Of a stretch of 35,987 nt of DNA, positions 22,676 to 29,850 are shown piece after piece. The position numbers and the translations under genes were made by a program. The stretch's first letter is position 1. Each line of letters begins with the position of its first letter. Below the pieces are notes generated by a model. That model did no database searches. It worked only from the letters and a program-made list of their open reading frames with translations, and was not told the origin of the DNA. This stretch comes from a virus, in the IMG/VR virus record IMGVR_UViG_3300042197_002798, positions 1-35,987 of that record; one strand, given 5' to 3'.

Positions 22676-23152
22676 TTATGAGTATTTAACTGCAATTGTA
22701 AAACGATGTTTATCAGTAAATGCAGTTGCTTTGTGTATGATATTAGCATCAAAAAATGCTAATCTATTTGGAATAGGCAAAACACTTGTTCCAATATTAC
22801 CAATAATAAATTGAGTTTCTCCACCAGAATTTATTTTATACTCTGCATTTACATAAAACAAGCACGTGATTACACTATCTTTATCCTTATGATAAAAGGC
22901 TTTTTCTTCAGGAGCAAAACAGTTTACATACATTCGGTGAATTGACAAATTTTCAACTTGTTTAACTTTTTCTCTAATTTTTTCATTGAATAATTTAAAA
23001 ATATAATTTTCTTTCCTAATTTTAGATGTCATTCCAGTTGGACGTTCACCGTAATTATCTGATGCTCCATAATGATATGGGACATTTAAACAATAATCAA
23101 TTACAGATTTATATTCTTGATAAGGTAAAAAATTATCAATAAAATCAATCAT
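22676..23152 (-). CDS. 2OG-Fe(II) oxygenase-like protein (158 aa)
   Basis: A 158-residue oxygenase. The iron site is H88-x-D90 (FYHKDKDSVI) with distal H140 (ANIIHKATAF), and R150 ten residues later binds 2-oxoglutarate (DKHRFTIAVKY). SGGETQFI at 109-116 is the usual strand. It is compact, near the minimum length for the prolyl hydroxylase superfamily, and not closely similar to the other oxygenases here. It lies between two tRNA genes in the accessory island and is preceded by a small hypothetical gene at 2 bases. Unlike the fibre-block oxygenases, it would be expressed from the island promoter. The substrate is unknown. Confidence 0.8.
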   Translation of the reverse strand: MIDFIDNFLPYQEYKSVIDYCLNVPYHYGASDNYGERPTGMTSKIRKENYIFKLFNEKIREKVKQVENLSIHRMYVNCFAPEEKAFYHKDKDSVITCLFYVNAEYKINSGGETQFIIGNIGTSVLPIPNRLAFFDANIIHKATAFTDKHRFTIAVKYS

Positions 23153-23154
23153 TA

Positions 23155-23424
23155 TTAATCTTGGGGTAGAATTTCTGGATTTTCCAGTTCAAGTTCGAAC
23201 AACATTGGATGACACTGTTCATCAATCAAGTAGAATGATGTTCTGTATAAATCTTCTGGTTCGTACTGTCTTTCTTTGTCAGCCACTTCGATTAGCTCCA
23301 GATCAAATATAGATTCATCTGGAAGTTCGTCAAAAGTAAATGGAATACCTTCTATGAAATACATTAGAACTATTTTGGTTCCTTCATCATACCAAACATG
23401 TCTGGCATCAATTCTGTATTTCAT
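23155..23424 (-). CDS. Small acidic hypothetical protein (89 aa)
   Basis: An 89-residue acidic protein with beta strands in the first half (KIVLMYFIEGIPFTFDEL) and an acidic tail (LFELELENPEILPQD). The ribosome binding site AGGA is 8-9 bases upstream, and a CTAAATA motif lies 23 bases before the ATG. It therefore may be transcribed late as well as from the island promoter. Function unknown. Confidence 0.65.
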   Translation of the reverse strand: MKYRIDARHVWYDEGTKIVLMYFIEGIPFTFDELPDESIFDLELIEVADKERQYEPEDLYRTSFYLIDEQCHPMLFELELENPEILPQD

Positions 23425-23446
23425 AGGATTATTTCCTACTTTTGTT

Positions 23447-23453
23447 TATTTAG
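23447..23453 (-). promoter_or_regulatory. Late-promoter-like motif (CTAAATA)
   Basis: CTAAATA on the minus strand between tRNA-Leu and the 89-residue ORF, 23 bases before its ATG. A candidate internal late promoter; the match is short. Confidence 0.35.
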
Positions 23454-23465
23454 GGCATAACCCCA

Positions 23466-23538
23466 TACCCGTGGACAGATTCGAACTGTCGCTTGAACGA
23501 TTTTAAGTCGTTTGCCTCTTCCGCTGGGCTACACGGGC
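23466..23538 (-). tRNA. tRNA with leucine anticodon (TAA) and a short variable loop
   Basis: The gene gives a complete 73-base cloverleaf. The acceptor stem is GCCCGTG/CACGGGT (first pair G-T), with a 3-bp D stem, and anticodon stem AACGA/TCGTT with loop CTTAAAA gives TAA. The T arm is GACAG-TTCGAAT-CTGTC, the discriminator base is A, and no CCA is encoded. The variable loop is only 5 bases (CAAGC), as in class I tRNAs, whereas bacterial tRNA-Leu normally has a long class II arm. It would read UUA codons, which are frequent in this AT-rich phage, if charged with leucine. Confidence 0.88.
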
Positions 23539-23545
23539 AAGAAAC

Positions 23546-23701
23546 TCATTCTACCACATAAGTGGGAGGATTGAGGCGGCAGTATTCATTGAATGTAATC
23601 TTCATTTCTTTGTTGGTGAGACCACAGTTTTTAGCTGCCATGGGGACGTTCCACTTTGCTTGGAATAGCATTTCCATAGATCGTCTTGTTTCAGGTCTCA
23701 T
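23546..23701 (-). CDS. Small conserved cyanophage protein (51 aa)
   Basis: A 51-residue protein, MRPETRRSMEMLFQAKWNVP, followed by an AKNCGLTNKEMKITF segment that resembles a helix-turn-helix, and a tail ending PPTYVVE. Its ATG overlaps the upstream stop (ATGA). I recognise it as a widespread small T4-like cyanophage ORF. The N-AAKNCGLTNKEMK segment suggests a small DNA-binding protein, which is inference. It ends 7 bases before tRNA-Leu. Confidence 0.7.
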   Translation of the reverse strand: MRPETRRSMEMLFQAKWNVPMAAKNCGLTNKEMKITFNEYCRLNPPTYVVE

Positions 23702-23880
23702 AGAGGACTTGCATACGAAAGAACATCTTCACCAACAGTATCACGAACATAATTGAGTACATTCATGAACTCATCAACAGTGTCACACTTAACTTCCTTT
23801 TCAGATCCTTCAGTGGAGTACAGATAAACTGTACGCTTTACAGGATCCACAACGCAGCGTGACAGGAACTCGTCTTTCAT
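23698..23880 (-). CDS. Small hypothetical protein, first gene of the island (60 aa)
   Basis: A 60-residue protein, MKDEFLSRCVVDPVKRTVYL, with a beta hairpin then a helix (TVDEFMNVLNYVRDTVGEDV). A longer frame reaches 23988, but it would include the consensus promoter at 23905-23933, so the ATG at 23880 is used. It lies about 25 bases after the -10 box. Function unknown; it leads the accessory island operon. Confidence 0.7.
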   Translation of the reverse strand: MKDEFLSRCVVDPVKRTVYLYSTEGSEKEVKCDTVDEFMNVLNYVRDTVGEDVLSYASPL

Positions 23881-23900
23881 TTGGGATCGGTTGATTACTT

Positions 23901-23933
23901 GGCTATTATAGAGCGGCGAAATGGACCTGTCAA
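23901..23933 (-). promoter_or_regulatory. Consensus sigma70 promoter of the accessory island
   Basis: TTGACA (23933-23928), exactly 17 bases, then TATAAT (23910-23905), followed by AGCCAAG. Both boxes are perfect matches to the bacterial consensus. The -35 box begins only 3 bases after the stop codon of the last baseplate-block gene. Confidence 0.88.
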
Positions 23934-23935
23934 GT

Positions 23936-24610
23936 CTATTTGTTGATAGAATACTGGGAATTGTCTCCAGGATACTGGTCTCCCTCATATTCTACGATCA
24001 GTTTCTCCCCATCAATTCTCTCACCATAAACAACATAGTGACAATGTATAGGACCACCTTCTCTATTCTTAACGATAATATTTTTGCCCCAGGAAATTTT
24101 TTCGACAAACAATTCCTGATAGCAACCAATTGGGGTCAGATTGATTGTAATTGATTCTGGATCAACAAGTGCAAACCAATAATCTGGAAGATGAATTATA
24201 TTTGTATCTTGCATCTTCCCACGATAATAAACAGCAGACTCTGGGCCTTCTAAACAAATGTGGCGAAGTCTCCATCCTTTTTTAGTTGGGTGCTCAATAT
24301 CAAATGCTTTTCTAGATGTAAGTGTAATACCACTTGCAGTCACTTCAGATGCTGTTACCGTTCCAGAAAAATTACCGGTTGTCGCCGTCACAGCACCTAG
24401 AGTACAAGTAGGACTACCTGTAATGGCAGTATTGACTTGAATTGTATTGATTTGTGCGCCACCATGAACAACTCTTGCACAGGCATCAGCGGGATAGTCT
24501 GTGTCTCCAGTTAGAGCCTTTCCAATGAAATCCAGTGCGGGATCTTGAGATCCAGAAGTAGATCCACTACAACTTTTGTTTCCAATTGCTCTCGATACAA
24601 ATTCTTCCAT
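23936..24610 (-). CDS. Virion structural protein, paralogue of its neighbour (224 aa)
   Basis: A 224-residue protein with a variable N-terminal half (Thr/Ser/Gly-rich, VTATTGNFSGTVTASEVTAS). Its C-terminal domain of about 120 residues begins AFDIEHPTKKGWRLRHICLE and includes VYYRGKMQ, IHLPDYW and ITINLTPIGCYQELFVEK, ending near ERIDGEKLIVEYEGD. The same domain ends the upstream 258-residue protein. It is familiar from phage virion proteins, probably surface or fibre-base components. It is the last gene of the baseplate block. Confidence 0.7.
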   Translation of the reverse strand: MEEFVSRAIGNKSCSGSTSGSQDPALDFIGKALTGDTDYPADACARVVHGGAQINTIQVNTAITGSPTCTLGAVTATTGNFSGTVTASEVTASGITLTSRKAFDIEHPTKKGWRLRHICLEGPESAVYYRGKMQDTNIIHLPDYWFALVDPESITINLTPIGCYQELFVEKISWGKNIIVKNREGGPIHCHYVVYGERIDGEKLIVEYEGDQYPGDNSQYSINK

Positions 24611-24612
24611 GA

Positions 24613-25389
24613 TTAGTTTTCCTTAACATCATAGTGATAACCGGAGATTGAATACTGGTTATTATCTCCTGGATAATCCGCAGGACTTTCTCCTTCATAC
24701 TCTGCAATCAGGGATTCGCCATCTTTTCTTTCTGCAAAGATGTGATAGAAACAGTCAATCGGCATACTATAGTTTGATTGTAAATGAATTGCTTCATTAT
24801 CAACTCTCTTCACGATTACACTTTGGTGCGAACCGACAGGTGTAAGTTGTACTGTAATTGTTTTAAAGTCTACAAAGTCCTTCCAATATTCTGGGAGTTT
24901 AATCACACTCTCGTTTGTGACACGACCACGAATATAAACATCATTATATGGTGCTTCCGGACAAGTATGTCTCAGTCTCCATCCCTCTTTCGATGGGTGT
25001 GGGATATCAAAGTTCTTCTTTGCAGAAAGAATGTGACTACCGCAGCGAGACATGACTTCTCCCTGAGCCACCAGATTTAATCCAACATTCACATTTCCAG
25101 AAGTATCAACTACTCCTAAAAATGCAGATGAACCATCAATTGCAAGAGTATATGGGTTGTTTACCCCAGTACATAATGCACCAGGAACAATTGGTGGAGT
25201 AAGAATATCAGAATTTGATACTGGACCAACCATCAACGTTGCAGTCAGAACTGGTGGCGGCGTTCCAATAATTGCAGGACCTTCAATATACGAAGAACCA
25301 CGAATTTCTGTTGGTCCTCTTCCTAAGACTTCGGGTTTACCTTCACCTACAAAAAGCCTCTTTCCTATAGCGACATCATCAAATTGCAT
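24613..25389 (-). CDS. Virion structural protein with duplicated C-terminal domain (258 aa)
   Basis: A 258-residue protein. The first 120 residues are Gly/Pro-rich beta strands (GKRLFVGEGKPEVLGRG, SSYIEGPAIIGTPPPVL). The C-terminal domain begins NFDIPHPSKEGWRLRHTCPE and contains VYIRGRVT, IKLPEYWKDFV and ITVQLTPVGSHQSVIVK, ending near ERKDGESLIAEYEG. The same domain forms the end of the next gene, so the two arose by duplication. Its position beside the gp5 needle genes suggests a baseplate or fibre-base protein. Confidence 0.7.
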   Translation of the reverse strand: MQFDDVAIGKRLFVGEGKPEVLGRGPTEIRGSSYIEGPAIIGTPPPVLTATLMVGPVSNSDILTPPIVPGALCTGVNNPYTLAIDGSSAFLGVVDTSGNVNVGLNLVAQGEVMSRCGSHILSAKKNFDIPHPSKEGWRLRHTCPEAPYNDVYIRGRVTNESVIKLPEYWKDFVDFKTITVQLTPVGSHQSVIVKRVDNEAIHLQSNYSMPIDCFYHIFAERKDGESLIAEYEGESPADYPGDNNQYSISGYHYDVKEN

Positions 25390-25391
25390 TA

Positions 25392-25994
25392 TTAACCTCC
25401 AAAGGTATTATTTTCAGTTTCGGCAGTTCCACCGTATTTAGACTTCTTAATCTTGGACGCTCCAGTGGCACAAGCAGAAAGTCCCCCATAAATGTCTAAG
25501 ACTGCATTACCTACAATTTTGCAGGTATTTGATGAGAAGAACTTTGCAACTGAAGATGCATTGATTTCTACGTTCTTTGAAATGATTTCAACTTTCTCGT
25601 TTGATTTGAGTGTAATGACGCCGTTTTTATTATCCGCACCACTCGCAAGAAATTCAATATTTTCTGCTTGAAACTTAATTCTACCACGAGTTGCACTAAA
25701 AATGATGTCCCCATTGATACACTCAACATAGAATGCGGGCATTCCATCTTCAGAACCACTTCTTACATCATCTCCACATTTGATTTGATATGTTCCTGGG
25801 CAACGATTAATTGTCCCTCCTTTTAGACCTTGTTCCACATTTCCTGTGGCATTCATGGTCATATAGTGTCTTGGATCAGATCCGCTTCTAGCTAAAAATG
25901 CTGAGATTTCATTGTTATTATGAATATGACCAAATTTGATCTCACCATCCTTGTTACCGTATCTTATCGTATGATAATTTTTTACTTCTGACAT
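25392..25994 (-). CDS. Baseplate needle beta-helix protein, gp5 C-terminal-like (200 aa)
   Basis: A 200-residue protein. Its central part has regular short beta strands separated by turns (GDIIFSATRGRIKFQAENIE, then GVITLKSNEKVEIISKNVEI). This is the pattern of the triple-stranded beta-helix that forms the T4 gp5 C-terminal needle and VgrG spikes. There is no lysozyme or OB domain. It starts at TAATG overlapping the stop of the gp5-like OB gene, so the two are translated together. It probably forms the membrane-piercing tip together with that protein. Confidence 0.7.
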   Translation of the reverse strand: MSEVKNYHTIRYGNKDGEIKFGHIHNNNEISAFLARSGSDPRHYMTMNATGNVEQGLKGGTINRCPGTYQIKCGDDVRSGSEDGMPAFYVECINGDIIFSATRGRIKFQAENIEFLASGADNKNGVITLKSNEKVEIISKNVEINASSVAKFFSSNTCKIVGNAVLDIYGGLSACATGASKIKKSKYGGTAETENNTFGG

Positions 25995-28315
25995 TAGACT
26001 TTACCGACACAATCGACAACATGAATAATCTTTTCTCCAACTGGGGAAATTGGAGAACCTGTTGTTAACACTTGTTCTCCTTCTGGTCCAGTTATAGAAA
26101 TAAGTTCGTTCTCAGGAACATCTCCAACTCTATTTACGCAGAATACAGGAACTATCTGAGCATTATAACCTGTTTGTGTTTCGATGTAAATGTTTGGTCT
26201 TTCGGTGAATCCCATTCCAGAAGATATGATCTTCACAGATTCTAAAGATCCAAATGGACCAAATTGTGGTTGTAAAATTGCACCATTGTTTGGAGAAATA
26301 ATAATTTTATCAGTATCACTATATCCAACTCCAGGATTAACAATCTCTACAGAACACATATACAGTATAACTGGGTATTGTGCAGTTGTAGAACTTGGTT
26401 GAATTGCTGTTGAGTTATTCCCAACTTGTTGTCTAGGTGGTGGACAATCTGGAGCAGTGATTGATTGCTCTTCAGTTGCAACATAAGAAGCTTGTCCTGC
26501 AAGTTGAACAGTATCACCGGCTTTAACTTGCATCACCTCACCTGGATCATATGGCATATCCCAGGTTCGATTTGCTCTTTGGATGATTGATTGACATCTC
26601 GTAGCCCAAACTCTACCATCACCACCAAGATCTCCATCTGGCGATGGTAAATAACCAGTTCCTGGTTGTTCAATTACAACGCGAGTCACACCATTTGTAG
26701 TTCCATTTGGATCTGACGCATAAGTTCCGTTTGGTTGTTGAGAAACTGGACCGATTGATACTCTTCCAACAGCACCAGTTCCTTTTCCACAAGCATCTTC
26801 AAATCGAATAAATGGTTGCTCAGTATACCCAAATCCAGTTGCAATAATATCAATACCAAGAATATCTCCTGTAGCACTGATAATTGCATTTGCTGCAGCT
26901 CCTTGACCGCCGCCGCCGTAGAACACAACGTTCGGTGGTCCACACTGAATCGGTCCAGTAAAGCAACTGTTTTGGAAAATATCAGAGAAGTCTAAATCAA
27001 AATTAAAATTATTTGGATTGGTTACTTGCTGTGCTGTTGATGCAAACTGCTGAACCTTATTGAAAAGATCATCAAAGTTTAGTTTTGTATTTGATCCTGC
27101 ACCATCCCAAATACTCCACTCTTTCAATTCTCCGCACGATGGTTTTTCTTCGCAAGTGAAGAAACCAAGGAGTTTTCCTACAAAATCTAAAACTCCAGCA
27201 GCAATATCAAAACCACCACCAACTAGAGCTTCGATAGGTCTTAAAATATTGGTCAAAGCAGAACCAATTAAACCAGTAAGTTTTCCAAGCAGTCCGCCGA
27301 TGAAATTATTAACAAAACACTCAGCAACGTTGAGAACCTGATCCACCATTGCCAACAGTGCTTTTCCAATCATTTTTAATAGATTAGAAATAATTTTATT
27401 AAACAAACAAGAGATCAAATCATTTGCTTTTTCTACTTGTTTTTTAAGATCTGGTCTTTCATTTGGATGAAGAAGATAATATGTATCCTTCATTGTATTA
27501 TTGACTTTTTCAGTTGTCCACTTTCTGATTCCGTCAATAATATCTTTGTAGAATTTAGTTATATCTTTTGCAGCATTATTCACTTTCATCTGAATGTAAT
27601 CAGATACGGACATCTGCTGTCCCTTATAATTAATTGGTTTTAAGACAGTATTCTTCCAATCTTTAATTTGTTTCTTAGCATTCTCAATATCTTTAATTAA
27701 ATTCTTAATTGCAAGTTGAACACCTTTTAGCTCAGCGGGATCGCACTTTGATTTAATTGCATTTTGTCTCTCGCCGTCATCTTTCTGCTGCTGATCGCAA
27801 ATATTATCCGCATGTTCACCATCAGCACATTCTCTAGGAGCAGATTCCCCAGATCCTTCTGGAGGAATCGCATTATAAGGAACTCCCTCTCCAACAAATC
27901 CACTATGAGGTACAAATGGTTTGACTGGTATTGATTGTGCTAATTGTGTTTGACGATTATTTCCTAAACAACCAATAATAACAGGATCTTCTCTATCAAT
28001 TCCATCACGATAAAATCCAATGACATATGTTCCTTTTTTTAAATTTGTGGTCTGATAACTTCCAGAATGCCCAGAACCTGCTGTAATTGGATAGACGCAC
28101 TCTGCCATATCCAGACGAGAATTTTCAACATCTCCAATATCTCGTCCAAAAATACGCACACGAAATCTTTTTCCCCAACCAAGACCATCTTGGGAGTTTT
28201 TCCACTTACTTTTTGGTGCATTATCTTTCCAAGTGGAATCGTCAACAATTTGCCCAAACCAAAAATACATTGGTTGAAGGGCTGCGTTTTCTTGATTAAA
28301 TAAGGTTCCTTGCAT
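25994..28315 (-). CDS. gp5-like baseplate hub protein with OB fold (773 aa)
   Basis: A 773-residue protein. Residues about 45-125 match a gp5/VgrG OB fold (RFRVRIFGRDIGDVENSRLD, YPITAGSGHSGSYQT, GTYVIGFYRDGIDREDPVII). Where T4 gp5 has lysozyme there is a Lys/Asn-rich helical region with hydrophobic segments (about 180-390). A beta-rich C-terminus with GxGY repeats follows (IATGFGYTEQPFI, EQPGTGYLPSPDGD, NPGVGYSDTDKI, SSGMGFTERPNI). No lysozyme catalytic site is visible. Its start overlaps the CP12-like stop (TGATG). It probably sits under the gp27 hub and carries the beta-helix needle encoded next. Confidence 0.75.
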   Translation of the reverse strand: MQGTLFNQENAALQPMYFWFGQIVDDSTWKDNAPKSKWKNSQDGLGWGKRFRVRIFGRDIGDVENSRLDMAECVYPITAGSGHSGSYQTTNLKKGTYVIGFYRDGIDREDPVIIGCLGNNRQTQLAQSIPVKPFVPHSGFVGEGVPYNAIPPEGSGESAPRECADGEHADNICDQQQKDDGERQNAIKSKCDPAELKGVQLAIKNLIKDIENAKKQIKDWKNTVLKPINYKGQQMSVSDYIQMKVNNAAKDITKFYKDIIDGIRKWTTEKVNNTMKDTYYLLHPNERPDLKKQVEKANDLISCLFNKIISNLLKMIGKALLAMVDQVLNVAECFVNNFIGGLLGKLTGLIGSALTNILRPIEALVGGGFDIAAGVLDFVGKLLGFFTCEEKPSCGELKEWSIWDGAGSNTKLNFDDLFNKVQQFASTAQQVTNPNNFNFDLDFSDIFQNSCFTGPIQCGPPNVVFYGGGGQGAAANAIISATGDILGIDIIATGFGYTEQPFIRFEDACGKGTGAVGRVSIGPVSQQPNGTYASDPNGTTNGVTRVVIEQPGTGYLPSPDGDLGGDGRVWATRCQSIIQRANRTWDMPYDPGEVMQVKAGDTVQLAGQASYVATEEQSITAPDCPPPRQQVGNNSTAIQPSSTTAQYPVILYMCSVEIVNPGVGYSDTDKIIISPNNGAILQPQFGPFGSLESVKIISSGMGFTERPNIYIETQTGYNAQIVPVFCVNRVGDVPENELISITGPEGEQVLTTGSPISPVGEKIIHVVDCVGKV

Positions 28316-28530
28316 CAGTCTTCATAGATTCTGCATTCGGCAGCATCTGGATGCGTGTCGCAGAATAACTCAAGTGCATTTGGATCATGGTCATCATCTG
28401 GATGATTGACCTGATACTGTTCTAATGCATCAAGTTCATCTTCAATGTGACGACGACGTTGAGCATTTGTATCGGGATTATCTAATTCGTCCCGATCATC
28501 ATTAATATGTTGTTGAAGTGTTCTGTTCAT
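28315..28530 (-). CDS. cp12: CP12-like Calvin-cycle regulator (71 aa)
   Basis: A 71-residue acidic protein whose C-terminus, ALELFCDTHPDAAECRIYED, matches the conserved end of CP12, with two cysteines (C57 and C66) spaced C-x8-C. A charged helix (RRRHIEDELDALEQYQ) takes the place of the central CP12 helix; the N-terminal cysteine pair is absent. CP12 binds GAPDH and phosphoribulokinase and switches off carbon fixation. Cyanophages use it to divert host carbon toward the pentose phosphate pathway. The gene lies between the gp27-like and gp5-like baseplate genes with tight spacing, so it would be expressed late with tail genes. Confidence 0.7.
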   Translation of the reverse strand: MNRTLQQHINDDRDELDNPDTNAQRRRHIEDELDALEQYQVNHPDDDHDPNALELFCDTHPDAAECRIYED

Positions 28531-28539
28531 TGTTTTAAA

Positions 28540-29850
28540 TCAGAAAGGTTTTCTTCCTATAGATTCTCTCACTAAATTAAGTCTAGTGAAAGTTTTATTA
28601 GTTGTGATTAAATGACACAAATCTACTATCATATATAGACCTCCTTTTCTATGACTCACTGACTTTGAAGTATTGGTTGTCATCTCTGGGAAATCACAAT
28701 ACACAATATCTCCAGCTCTAAGACCAAAATCACCCGTGATTGTCATTGACATTTTCTGAGTGAACAACTGATTATATCTCATTGATGATTGACGGATAAT
28801 CGAATCAATATCATAATCATTTTCTTTTGATTTCTTTAACTGCTCTTCTAAATTTTTTCCTGGCGGTAAGACTCCTTTCTTATCATATCGAACAACAACA
28901 CGAGTTGATTTATCTTGAAGTCCTAAGTCCTTTGCAATGACTGGATGTTCCGTGCCGCCCATCTTATCTTGATCTTCTTGATTTGTGTGCGATGTTTCGT
29001 TTCTTCTTGGTTTGTTATCATAAAAGTTTGTTGCTCTTAATTCTGTTCTGAATAAAGATCCTGTCACCAAAGATTTTTCTACATCAATTGAACTATCATA
29101 GGAATAATTCAATATCTTAGCATCATAACTGACAGGAAGATCAGGAGTTCGAGTATAGATTAATTTCCTCTTATACTTTTGTCCAAATAACTTATCAATA
29201 GACTTAAATTTATATCCATCGGCAGTCTCAAAGAATAGATAACCAGCACTCTTTCCAGTCGAGCCTGTAGGAATTGATCTCTTTGCCAACCAAGCGCACT
29301 TGTAGAATGGTTTTTCAGATCTACCGAGGAAACTAAAAAGATTTTCTGTTTCGTCAGTGTCAATAACCTTTGGAGTCTTTAGTGCGTTCTTAAGTATAGA
29401 ATCCACAGAATCTGATATTTTTCCATCGTATCTTTTTGTGACTCTAGTTTCAACGAGTTCATTATCCAAACACTCTTTAGACCACAGATCAATCATGTAT
29501 GTCAGTACATTTTCTTGTACCGCATCATGTATGGCTTTGATTCTAAATTGACTATCTCCAGAAAATTCTAACTTTTGCCCGTATCCATCTTCCATTAGAA
29601 GAGTAACTTCTTCTCCACCAGTTAACTTAAGATCTTCCATCTCCAAAGCAGAAGAACCTTCACCAGTAGTTCTTTCTCCAGAGTCAACTAATATAGAACT
29701 GACACGAACTGTATTATCTAAAATACTTTCATAGTATTGAAGTTGAACACATCCTAAAGAAACGTCCAAACTCTTTCCTTCGTTTGACGTAATTTCAAAC
29801 TTAGATATTTCAGATTCTTTTGCGGTAATATTGGGAGTTTGATATGTCAT
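28540..29850 (-). CDS. gp27-like baseplate hub protein (436 aa)
   Basis: A 436-residue protein in the position and of the size expected for the T4 gp27 hub (391 residues in T4). It has a beta-rich N-terminal tube-like domain (LDVSLGCVQLQYYESILDNT). A central segment, LFSFLGRSEKPFYKCAWLAK, is typical of the cyanophage version, and the C-terminal barrel ends TFTRLNLVRESIGRKPF. gp27 forms the trimeric ring that joins the tail tube to the gp5 needle. Its ATG overlaps the tape-measure-like stop (ATGA). Identification rests on pattern and context. Confidence 0.7.
   Translation of the reverse strand: MTYQTPNITAKESEISKFEITSNEGKSLDVSLGCVQLQYYESILDNTVRVSSILVDSGERTTGEGSSALEMEDLKLTGGEEVTLLMEDGYGQKLEFSGDSQFRIKAIHDAVQENVLTYMIDLWSKECLDNELVETRVTKRYDGKISDSVDSILKNALKTPKVIDTDETENLFSFLGRSEKPFYKCAWLAKRSIPTGSTGKSAGYLFFETADGYKFKSIDKLFGQKYKRKLIYTRTPDLPVSYDAKILNYSYDSSIDVEKSLVTGSLFRTELRATNFYDNKPRRNETSHTNQEDQDKMGGTEHPVIAKDLGLQDKSTRVVVRYDKKGVLPPGKNLEEQLKKSKENDYDIDSIIRQSSMRYNQLFTQKMSMTITGDFGLRAGDIVYCDFPEMTTNTSKSVSHRKGGLYMIVDLCHLITTNKTFTRLNLVRESIGRKPF

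Noticed and set aside
23466-23538. tRNA considered as an ochre (UAA) suppressor
   Set aside because: With T33 fixed in loop CTTAAAA the anticodon is 5'-TAA-3', which reads UUA. A suppressor of UAA would need 5'-TTA-3'.
23881-23988. Longer start for the first island gene
   Set aside because: The extension would run through the perfect TTGACA-17-TATAAT promoter and the stop of the upstream gene; the ATG at 23880 fits better.
26800-27800. Lysozyme domain in the gp5-like protein
   Set aside because: I looked for a T4-lysozyme-like catalytic Glu/Asp pattern between the OB fold and the C-terminus and saw only Lys/Asn-rich helices and hydrophobic segments.
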